Shown here piece by piece: positions 36,684-47,808 of a stretch of 64,000 nt of DNA; position 1 is the stretch's first letter, and each line of letters begins with the position of its first letter. The position numbers and the translations under genes were made by a program. The stretch is from Marinimicrobium sp. C6131. Its GTDB lineage: Bacteria; Pseudomonadota; Gammaproteobacteria; Pseudomonadales; Cellvibrionaceae. The notes beneath the pieces were generated by a model, which made no database searches, had not been told where the DNA came from, and saw nothing but the letters and a program-made list of their open reading frames with translations. Location: NCBI RefSeq assembly GCF_026153455.1, contig NZ_CP110629.1, positions 2,356,001 through 2,420,000 on the forward strand. The letters are read 5' to 3'.

Positions 36684-37502
36684 TCAGTGGACCCAGAGAA
36701 ACGGGTCCAGGCGGAAAAACTGTTTCAACTCACCGTACACCTGGGGATAGGCAGAATGCAAAACATCCGGACGTACAAAAAATGTTTCGCACATCACCGA
36801 GAAAAATTCTTCCGGGTTGGTCATTGCGTAGGGATCAATCAGGCGGGCCGACGCTGATGTCTGTTGACACAGATCCTCATAGGCCGCGGCCATGACTGCG
36901 GCCCATCGCTTCAGATCTTGCGCCGTATCCAGAGGTGGTGTGCCATCCATGACACCATCGCGCCCATCCAGTTGGTGTGCATATTCGTGGACCACCAGGC
37001 AATGACCGTCCTCGCCACGCAGGTCCTGTTCAATATCCGCCCAGGAGAGCACCACTTTGCCCTGCTCCCAGGATTCGCCCAACAGCTCCTGCCGCTCATA
37101 GGCGACCAACCCCAGCTCATCGGCCACCTCGCCCTCGCGGACAAATGCCTCCGGGTAGAGCAGGACGACCGGAAAGCCCGACCACTGCATACGCCCCACT
37201 CCGGCGTTCATCAGCGCTGCCTGCGCCAGAGTCAACACTCGCATGGGTTCGGTCACCGTCAGGCCGTTGCAGCCATAGAAGTCGGTGTTGGCGAGCATGA
37301 CCTGAAGCTGTCGATGCAGCGCAAGACGCACGGTGTCCGGTAAATAGGGGTAGAGCCACCAGCGGTCTTGCAGCCATTGCTGCCAGGTGGCCGGCAATGG
37401 CTGCGCCGCCAGACGACGATTGCGGCGGTAGCGCCGGATCGGCGCATAAACCAGAACCGCCACCAGAGCCGCCGTGAGGGAAAACAACCAGAAGAGTGCC
37501 AC
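36684..37502 (-). CDS. mtfA: MtfA-type zinc-dependent peptidase
   Basis: This 272-residue protein has an N-terminal membrane segment (WLFSLTAALVAVLVYAPI), the zinc site VVHEYAHQLD (HExxH) and a downstream Glu in NPEEFFSVMCETFF. The blocks RWWLYPYLPD and VVLLYPEAFV are typical of MtfA, which in E. coli interacts with the glucose repressor Mlc. The membrane anchor suggests a membrane-attached protease. The partner in this organism is unknown. Confidence 0.88.
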   Translation of the reverse strand: MALFWLFSLTAALVAVLVYAPIRRYRRNRRLAAQPLPATWQQWLQDRWWLYPYLPDTVRLALHRQLQVMLANTDFYGCNGLTVTEPMRVLTLAQAALMNAGVGRMQWSGFPVVLLYPEAFVREGEVADELGLVAYERQELLGESWEQGKVVLSWADIEQDLRGEDGHCLVVHEYAHQLDGRDGVMDGTPPLDTAQDLKRWAAVMAAAYEDLCQQTSASARLIDPYAMTNPEEFFSVMCETFFVRPDVLHSAYPQVYGELKQFFRLDPFLWVH

Positions 37503-37548
37503 ACCATGCCTCCCGATCCGTATTGAGAGGCATTGTACACGTTTCGCT

Positions 37549-38940
37549 TCAGATCACTTTCGAATAACGAATCTGATTCCCGGTATCCAGATATTGATCG
37601 AACACCATGCACACCCGGCGAATCAGCAGGCGCCCCTTGTTGAGCACAGTGATGCCCGCCGGTGTCACCTCAATCAGGCCGTCTTCCACCATGGGGGCCA
37701 GTTGCGCCAGCTCCGCGCGGAAATAATTTTTGGGGCTGATGCCAAAGCGTTGAAACAGATCACCGAAACTGACCTTGAAATGGCAGATCAACTGGTTGAT
37801 GACCGCGCGACGCAAATGATCCTCTGGCTGCAACCGAACGCCCTTGATATACGCCGGGCGACGGTCATCGATTCGCGACTGATAATCATCCACCTGCTTG
37901 GCATTCTGTATATAAGTACTGCCGTAATAGCTGATCGCCGATACGCCAAAGGCGATCAGGTCGCATTCGGCATGCGTCGAGTAGCCCTGAAAGTTACGCT
38001 GCAATCGACCGTCCTGCTGTGCCTTGACCAGGCTGTCGTCCGGCTTGGCGAAGTGGTCCATGCCAATGTACACATAACCCGCCGCCTGCAGACACTCAAT
38101 GGCTTCGTGCAGAATGGCAAGCTTGTCCTGCGGAGACGGCAAATCCGATTCGTGAATCAGCCGCTGGCTTTTGAACAGGTGCGGCAGGTGGGCGTAGTTG
38201 AACAGGGACAGACGATCCGGGCCCAGGTCGATCACCTGATCCAGAGTTTCCTTCACACTGGCACGGGTCTGCAACGGCAGCCCGTAAATCAGATCCATGC
38301 TGATGGATTGGTAGCCCCGATCCCGCGCCACATCCACCAGCTCGCGTACCTGCTCGACGCTGTTATAACGGTTGACCGCCCGCTGCACCTCGGGATTGAA
38401 ATCCTGCACCCCCATGCTGACCCGGTTGAACCCCAACTGGCGCATGTGAACCAGTTTATCCACCGACATGCGTCCCGGGTGTACCTCCACAGAGTACTCC
38501 CCTTCGTCGTTATCCAGCAGTTGAAAGTGCCGGCGGGTCGCCTCCATCAGCCAGGTCATTTCGGTTTCGCTGATATAGGAGGGTGTGCCGCCGCCCCAGT
38601 GCAACTGGCTGACCGGGCGATCGGTATCGAACACCTCCGCCTGCAACGCCATTTCCCGATCCACCCGCTCCAGGTAGGGCATGGCCCGGCTGCGCTTGTG
38701 GGTCACGATTTTATTGCAGGCGCAGTAAAAACAGAGGGTGTCGCAGAACGGGATGTGAAAATACAGCGACAGTGGCTTGCCGCTGCGATTGCTGCGCGCC
38801 ACGGCCTCGAGCCATTGTTGACGGGTGAAGTCGTCCCGGAACTGGGGTGCGGTGGGGTAAGACGTGTATCGCGGTCCGCTCAGATCGTAGCGGTCGATAA
38901 CGGACTGATCCCAGGCGAGGGGCTCTTGGTATAAGGACAT
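37549..38940 (-). CDS. hemN: Oxygen-independent coproporphyrinogen III oxidase HemN
   Basis: This 463-residue radical SAM enzyme decarboxylates coproporphyrinogen III without oxygen in heme synthesis. The start SLYQEPLAWDQSVIDRYD and RYTSYPTAPQF are family-specific. The cluster motif is CDTLCFYCACN, followed by WGGGTPSYIS, SMGVQDFNPEVQRAVNR and the DLIYGLPLQT block. A class II-like FNR/Anr promoter lies upstream, consistent with induction under low oxygen. Confidence 0.96.
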   Translation of the reverse strand: MSLYQEPLAWDQSVIDRYDLSGPRYTSYPTAPQFRDDFTRQQWLEAVARSNRSGKPLSLYFHIPFCDTLCFYCACNKIVTHKRSRAMPYLERVDREMALQAEVFDTDRPVSQLHWGGGTPSYISETEMTWLMEATRRHFQLLDNDEGEYSVEVHPGRMSVDKLVHMRQLGFNRVSMGVQDFNPEVQRAVNRYNSVEQVRELVDVARDRGYQSISMDLIYGLPLQTRASVKETLDQVIDLGPDRLSLFNYAHLPHLFKSQRLIHESDLPSPQDKLAILHEAIECLQAAGYVYIGMDHFAKPDDSLVKAQQDGRLQRNFQGYSTHAECDLIAFGVSAISYYGSTYIQNAKQVDDYQSRIDDRRPAYIKGVRLQPEDHLRRAVINQLICHFKVSFGDLFQRFGISPKNYFRAELAQLAPMVEDGLIEVTPAGITVLNKGRLLIRRVCMVFDQYLDTGNQIRYSKVI

Positions 38941-38970
38941 GGTGTGGCTCGGTTTGTTGACGTGGGCGTA

Positions 38971-39012
38971 ATTCTAGGGCGGCGGGAGCAGGGCTGCGTT
39001 GACTTCGGTCAA
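38971..39012 (-). promoter_or_regulatory. FNR/Anr-dependent promoter of hemN
   Basis: On the minus strand the box TTGACCGAAGTCAA (38999-39012; TTGAC-N4-GTCAA) is followed after exactly 22 bp by a -10 TAGAAT (38971-38976). This places the box centre at -41.5 from the expected start at ~38964, the class II FNR arrangement. The consensus is TTGAT-N4-ATCAA, so both half-sites differ at one base. hemN is FNR/Anr-regulated in many gammaproteobacteria. Confidence 0.6.
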
Positions 39013-39145
39013 GCCGGTATCGGATTACGCCGTTCCCATACCCCCAATCTACTGCCCAAGGACCGGCCAAACCATACCGCTCATGGGGTATACCATTGAT
39101 TCATTGGTGGATAAGGCCCGAAGGGCCGTCATCCACCATCCCCGA

Positions 39146-40210
39146 TCACACCTGCGCCAAGGCCCAATCAAACACACACTGGTCTTCGGCATCCACTTGC
39201 CCCTGCATCTGTTTGAGGCTGTGCATCAAGGCCTCCACATTGGGCCGGTGCAGATTCACATGCCCGACCTTGCGTCCGGGGCGGATCTCTTTCGCATACC
39301 AGTGCACATGGGTCCCCGTCACCCCCAGCCACTCGGTGCGCCAATCCCGCCCGAGCAGGTTGTACATCATGGTCACGCCATAGACCTCCGGGGTGATCAA
39401 CGGGAGGTCCGCCACCGCGCGCAGGTGCAGCTCAAACTGACTGATATCTGCTCCCGCCTGGGTCCAATGGCCGGAGTTGTGCACCCGGGGCGCCAGCTCG
39501 TTGACCAAGAGATGCCCCTCTTCCACGAAGCACTCCATGGCCATCACACCGACATACCCCTGATCATCCATAATACGACCGAGCCATTCCTCGGCCAGTT
39601 GCTGCTGCTCGGCGGGCACATCCAGATTACCCACGCTCGCCCGCAATATGCCGCTCTGATGCCAATTACGGGTGAGGGGGTAGAAAACCTTCTCGCCGGC
39701 ACGATTGCGCGCACCCACCAGAGAGACTTCATGGCTGAAGGGAATCATTGCCTCAGCAATACACTCGTTGGCCCACTCGGCCAGCACCGGCTCCCCGGGC
39801 TGCCAGCGCCATTGACCGCGACCATCGTAGCCCCCCCGGCGGCGCTTGATCACCGCCGGACGGCCCAGCTCATCGAGCTGTGCGGCCATGCCCGCCTCGT
39901 CCCCCAGGGACACCCAGGGGGCAGTCGGTACATTGAGCCGATCCAGCAGGCTTTTCTGCCGCTCCCGGTCGATCACCGAGTGCAGTGCCGTGGCGTTGAG
40001 AAAATTCGGGTGTTCTTTCAGTTGCACCCCGCGCGGAGAGTCCGGCCAGTGCTCCAGTTCGACGGTAATCACATCGCTGTCACGCAGCTCCAGCCGATCA
40101 TCACTGGTGGGATTGACCGGCATCACGTCGATCTGCATGGGCGCGGCGGCCTGCTGCAACATCTGACCCAACTGGCCGTTACCGGCCACGATAATACGCG
40201 GAACACTCAT
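39146..40210 (-). CDS. purK: 5-(carboxyamino)imidazole ribonucleotide synthase PurK
   Basis: This 354-residue ATP-grasp enzyme carboxylates AIR to N5-CAIR in purine synthesis. The start SVPRIIVAGNGQLGQML holds the N-terminal Gly-rich loop; ATP-grasp blocks VIKRRRGGYDGRGQW, ECFVEEGHLLVNELAPRVHNSGH are visible. It starts 5 bp after the purE stop and forms an operon with it. The frame is open far upstream through purE, but that part is a shadow. Confidence 0.96.
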   Translation of the reverse strand: MSVPRIIVAGNGQLGQMLQQAAAPMQIDVMPVNPTSDDRLELRDSDVITVELEHWPDSPRGVQLKEHPNFLNATALHSVIDRERQKSLLDRLNVPTAPWVSLGDEAGMAAQLDELGRPAVIKRRRGGYDGRGQWRWQPGEPVLAEWANECIAEAMIPFSHEVSLVGARNRAGEKVFYPLTRNWHQSGILRASVGNLDVPAEQQQLAEEWLGRIMDDQGYVGVMAMECFVEEGHLLVNELAPRVHNSGHWTQAGADISQFELHLRAVADLPLITPEVYGVTMMYNLLGRDWRTEWLGVTGTHVHWYAKEIRPGRKVGHVNLHRPNVEALMHSLKQMQGQVDAEDQCVFDWALAQV

Positions 40211-40215
40211 GAGGC

Positions 40216-40725
40216 TTATTCGCTCCTCGGATCGGGATTGTCCAGTACGGTCTGCGACTGCTGCTGGCGCCAGGCCGCGATACGTTGCGCCAGCTCGGCA
40301 TCCTCGGTCGCCAGAATCTGGGCCGCCATCAGACCGGCGTTGAAGGCGCCGGCCCCGCCGATGGCCAGAGTACCCACGGCGACGCCCCGGGGCATCTGAA
40401 CGATGGACAGCAGGCTGTCCTGACCACTCAAGGCCTTGCTCTGCACCGGGACACCCAGCACCGGCAGAATGGTCTTGGCGGCAATCATGCCCGGCAGGTG
40501 GGCGGCGCCGCCGGCACCGGCCACAATCACCTTGTAGCCCTGGTCTGCCGCGGTTTCGGCAAACTGGAACATCTTGTCCGGGGTGCGGTGAGCCGACACC
40601 ACTTCGGCGTGGTAGGCCACCCCCAGGGTATCCAGAATCTGGGCTGCCTCGGCCATGGTGGGCCAATCGGACTTTGAGCCCATTACAATGGCCACTTTCG
40701 TTGCCGTTACCGCATTGTCTGCCAT
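40216..40725 (-). CDS. purE: N5-carboxyaminoimidazole ribonucleotide mutase PurE
   Basis: This 169-residue protein has the class I PurE motifs [35 protein letters not shown] and the [21 protein letters not shown] block. It interconverts N5-CAIR and CAIR. The start [10 protein letters not shown] at 40725 has GGAGAG seven bases upstream; an ATG at 40737 would place this site inside the gene. Confidence 0.96.
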   Translation of the reverse strand: MADNAVTATKVAIVMGSKSDWPTMAEAAQILDTLGVAYHAEVVSAHRTPDKMFQFAETAADQGYKVIVAGAGGAAHLPGMIAAKTILPVLGVPVQSKALSGQDSLLSIVQMPRGVAVGTLAIGGAGAFNAGLMAAQILATEDAELAQRIAAWRQQQSQTVLDNPDPRSE

Positions 40726-40919
40726 AGCGCTCTCCAATAAACACCGCCGGACGGTGGTCTAACCACCCCCGGCGAGGGACCCCGGCGCAGACCGGGAAAT
40801 GGAAAAAGGGCGGGATTATAGCAAGGGATCCCCGAAATTGCCTGTTTTTCCGCCCACCGGGGCGCCTATATTGGCAATGTGTTATCGTCTTCGGGTCATG
40901 CCATTTTGAGGAGTTCGCG

Positions 40920-43027
<2,108 letters not shown>

Positions 43028-43033
43028 TAGGGG

Positions 43034-43627
43034 CTAGTGCACCCCATCCCCACCGGACAGATCGATGCCCAGCGCCCTGAGCTGCCGCTCCAGGCGGTGG
43101 TCCCGACTCTGGCGCCAACGCTGGTAGAGCTGCAGCACATCCGCCGCATCAAACACCCGTTGGCGGGAGCAGGCGTCGGCGATCAACGCCAGCATGCGGG
43201 CGAAAGCCGCCGCCAGCTCCGAAAAGATATGCCGGTTCTGAGGGGCATTTTCGGACAGGTAATCGTAAGCGCCGCCGCCCATGCCGATAAAGTAATCCTG
43301 ATGAATACCCCGACGGGCATAGTTCTCCGGAAACAGCGCCCCCATGAAGAGCGCCAGATCGCCGAGCTGGCGCAGAATCAGGCAACGCTCCCGAGCGGAG
43401 CCCGCCTCGTGGGCGTCCTTGTACAACATCGCCAGCGGGCGAATGGTCATGGCCCCATCCTCATAGCTGTACAACTGATCGGTATCGCCAAAGCGGGCCA
43501 GCATGCCGCCCACATACCAGAGAGTATCCTCGTGGGGCGGCGGGTCCAACTGCTTTGAAGAGGCATGCAAACGCTCGCGGAAATAATCGGCCAGGGTCAC
43601 GTTATCGGTTTGGGTCAGTAACGCCAT
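43034..43627 (-). CDS. Conserved hypothetical protein
   Basis: This 197-residue, probably all-helical soluble protein is not one I can assign. Visible stretches are HEDTLWYVGGMLARFG, SARERCLILRQLGDLALFMGALFPE and YFIGMGGGAYDYLSE. It has no signal peptide or membrane segment. It is convergent with the methyltransferase (6 bp between stops) and divergent from groES, so it is probably a single transcription unit. Confidence 0.65.
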   Translation of the reverse strand: MALLTQTDNVTLADYFRERLHASSKQLDPPPHEDTLWYVGGMLARFGDTDQLYSYEDGAMTIRPLAMLYKDAHEAGSARERCLILRQLGDLALFMGALFPENYARRGIHQDYFIGMGGGAYDYLSENAPQNRHIFSELAAAFARMLALIADACSRQRVFDAADVLQLYQRWRQSRDHRLERQLRALGIDLSGGDGVH

Positions 43628-43745
43628 ACATCAGTCTCCCAATCGTTCTGCCACTCTTATTAGATAGAATAATTTATAGCTAAATTCCATTTATTGCAGC
43701 GGATCTTTAAGAAGAAAAAGTCATAAAAAATATCTCTTCACGCCT

Positions 43746-43773
43746 CTTGAAAACCGTAAAACGGCTCCTATTT
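43746..43773 (+). promoter_or_regulatory. Heat-shock (sigma-32) promoter of groESL
   Basis: CTTGAAA (43746-43752) and CCTATTT (43767-43773) are separated by 14 bp, close to the sigma-32 consensus CTTGAAA-N11-16-CCCATNT. It lies ~94 bp before groES in a 239-bp AT-rich gap. Confidence 0.65.
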
Positions 43774-43866
43774 TGCGAATCAGGAGGGTTGGCAACCACC
43801 GCCCTCCGATCTTCTTATTTCATATCGGTTTCGATGCCTTATTCAGGTTTGTACGGAGGACATTCA

Positions 43867-45806
<1,940 letters not shown>

Positions 45807-45832
45807 TTCGTTCCTTCAACACTCATCGCATT

Positions 45833-45855
45833 GGGGCCGAAAGGCCCCTTTTTTA
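45833..45855 (+). terminator. Rho-independent terminator of groESL
   Basis: GGGGCC-GAAA-GGCCCC followed by TTTTTTAT, 26 bp after the groEL stop: a compact GNRA-loop terminator. Confidence 0.92.
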
Positions 45856-45868
45856 TTTCGGCGTTTGT

Positions 45869-45902
45869 TGTCGGATTACGCTTACGGCTAATCCGACCTA
45901 CG
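45869..45902 (-). repeat. REP palindrome left of the IS110 element
   Basis: GTCGGATTACGC...CTAATCCGAC forms a palindrome; on the minus strand it reads AGGTCGGATTAGCCGTAAGC. It is the inverted partner of the unit at 47699-47728, so the IS element separates two facing REP units. Confidence 0.7.
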
Positions 45903-46028
45903 GGAAGTCTCGCAGCGAGCAACGAGTAGTCAGTTATAAGGTAGAAAAAAGAAAGGGGACCCTCATAACTCGGTAACTTGCTGTAACAGCAAGGTGCGAA
46001 GAACCGAGAGCATTGGAGGTGTCCCCTT

Positions 46029-47294
46029 ATGCGCAAGTATAACTATCGTGCCCAAAATTTCCAGAAGGTGAACTGGGATCAACTGCGTGAGCAGACGGCG
46101 GGCGAGCGGTTGATTCTGGCGATTGATGTGGCCAAGAAGGACTTCTACGTGGCGCTGATGAAGCCGGACCGGACGGTTCTGAAGACCATCCGCTGGGAGC
46201 ATCCGCAACAGAGCCCGGCCCTGCTGCGGGAACTGGCGAACCTCAAGGCTCAGCGCCTGGAGGCGGTCATGGAGCCGACCGGTACCTATGGCGACGCCTT
46301 GCGCTACCAGTTGAGAGCTCTGGGTGCCGAAATCTACCGGGTCAGCCCCAAGCGGGTGCACGACGCCGCTGAAGTGTATGACGGGGTCCCGAGCCTGCAC
46401 GACGCCAAGGCGGCTTACCTGATCGGCCGGCTGCACCTGGATGGCATCAGTCAGCGCTGGCGCGAGCCGAGTGAAGCGCGTCGAGCTCTGCGAGCCTTAC
46501 TGAATCGGCTGGAGCAGGTACAGGAGCGCCACCAGCGGGCACTGAATCGGCTCGAAGCGTTGTTGGCCCGGCACTGGCCGGAGGCGCTGTGCTGGCTGAC
46601 ATTGCAGAGCGCCAGCTTGCTGCACCTGCTGGCCGAGTACGGCGACCCGGTTCGGGTGACGGCACAGCCGGAGCAGGCGGACCGACTGCTGCGCCGAGTC
46701 GGTGGGCACATGCTTAAGACGTCCAAGCGCGAAGGCCTGCTGCGCAGTGCCGCCACGACCTTGGGCGTGCCGGTGGTCGAGACCGAACACGAACTCATCC
46801 GGGCCCTGGCCCAGGAGATGCTGGACACACGGGCGCAGTCCCGCGAGCTGGAGCGAGCGCTGTCCGAGCACGTCGAGCACACCCGGGAGCTGGCCTGGAT
46901 GGCCGAGGCACTGGGCCATAACAGCGCGGTGGTGCTTTACTGTGCCCTGGGTTCGGCCAATGACTACCCGCGTGCGGCCAGCTATCTGAAAGCGGCGGGG
47001 CTGAACCTCAAAGAGCGCTCCAGCGGCAAACACAAAGGGCAGCTGAAGCTGACCAAGCGAGGGCCCGGGGTGGTGCGCCACTACCTGTACTTCGCCGCCC
47101 TTCGCCTGATACGTCAATCAGGCCCGGCCAGAGCCTGGTATGACGCCAAGCTGGCCCGACACCGAGGCCCCAAGGGCAAACTGATCATCGCGCTGATGCG
47201 CAAGCTGGCCAAGGCGCTGTGGCATGTGGCTCAAGGCAAGCGGTTCGATCCGGCCAAGCTCTTTGCCGAGCCACCCCGGGCCGAAGTGGCATAA
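46029..47294 (+). CDS. IS110 family transposase
   Basis: This 421-residue DEDD recombinase has an N-terminal RuvC-like domain (ILAIDVAKKDFYVAL, AVMEPTGTYGDAL, SLHDAKAAYLIGR), a helical middle, and a C-terminal Transposase_20 domain (SYLKAAGLNLKERSSGKHKG) carrying the likely catalytic Ser. The key acidic residues appear intact, so it may be active. The middle part (RRALRALLNRLEQVQERHQRAL) is predicted coiled coil. Confidence 0.93.
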   Translation: MRKYNYRAQNFQKVNWDQLREQTAGERLILAIDVAKKDFYVALMKPDRTVLKTIRWEHPQQSPALLRELANLKAQRLEAVMEPTGTYGDALRYQLRALGAEIYRVSPKRVHDAAEVYDGVPSLHDAKAAYLIGRLHLDGISQRWREPSEARRALRALLNRLEQVQERHQRALNRLEALLARHWPEALCWLTLQSASLLHLLAEYGDPVRVTAQPEQADRLLRRVGGHMLKTSKREGLLRSAATTLGVPVVETEHELIRALAQEMLDTRAQSRELERALSEHVEHTRELAWMAEALGHNSAVVLYCALGSANDYPRAASYLKAAGLNLKERSSGKHKGQLKLTKRGPGVVRHYLYFAALRLIRQSGPARAWYDAKLARHRGPKGKLIIALMRKLAKALWHVAQGKRFDPAKLFAEPPRAEVA

Positions 47295-47690
47295 GCACCA
47301 CCGAGTCGACCGATGAGGACGAACAGAGACGAGCAACAGGAGCGAGCAATGAGTTAATCCAGCCGTAACACGCTGGCAACGAGTCTTCCTTCGGGCTGAC
47401 CTTCGATCCGACCTCTAGCCCAGTCTTGAGGCTCCTAAGTAGTCAAGAGGCAGCCCGCGGGATGATCCATGGAACGCGATACCCAAGGTAACTGAGTTGA
47501 TGCCGCCAGGCGGACATCCGATGCGAGAGGTTCGGTTGACCCCATGGACGTTCATCCGGGAGGCCTTCGAGCTGGCACACAGGCTAAACACACGAGTACC
47601 ACCGGCATGTGCGTCAACGACTCAGGCAATGCCAGCAGACTCGTGTGCCCAACAGGCAGGTAAAATGATTAAATAAAGGGACTTGACTGA
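47295..47690 (+). ncRNA. Predicted bridge RNA region in the IS110 element's right end
   Basis: About 400 bp downstream of the transposase have no gene. IS110-family elements encode a structured bridge RNA there (IS1111 group) whose loops pair with target and donor DNA. Here ATCCGACCTCT (47406-47416) is the exact complement of AGAGGTCGGAT at the right junction (47697-47707). A near match in the same sense, GAGAGGTTCGG, occurs at about 47525. Exact RNA ends are unknown. Confidence 0.5.
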
Positions 47691-47698
47691 GTTATGAG

Positions 47699-47728
47699 AG
47701 GTCGGATTAGCGAAGCGTAATCCGACAC
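47699..47728 (+). repeat. REP palindrome right of the IS110 element
   Basis: GTCGGATTA-GCGAAGCG-TAATCCGAC is a near-perfect palindrome starting at the IS right end. It is inverted relative to the REP at 45869-45902. Confidence 0.7.
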
Positions 47729-47808
47729 CCGCACCGTAGATGAGCGAGCACTCAGCATAGTGTATGCTGGAGGTCTTTGACCCCGTTTCAGCGAACCGAG
47801 GCCCGCTC

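Larger units (their letters stand above)
45951..47700 (+). mobile_element. IS110 family (IS1111-like) insertion sequence
   Basis: The element holds one DEDD transposase gene, a short 5' end and a ~400-bp non-coding 3' end. Short inverted repeats are visible: CCTCATAACTCGGT at 45961-45974 and its partner ACTGAGTTATGAGAG at 47686-47700. Terminal or subterminal repeats and a long non-coding right end fit the IS1111 subgroup. The right end abuts a REP unit exactly; the left boundary is uncertain by about 50 bp. Several IS110/IS1111 elements are known to target REP sequences. Confidence 0.75.

Noticed and set aside
43628..43866. Search for a tRNA or small RNA gene in the AT-rich gap before groES
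   Set aside because: No cloverleaf or terminator-ended hairpin could be seen; only the sigma-32-like promoter is supported.
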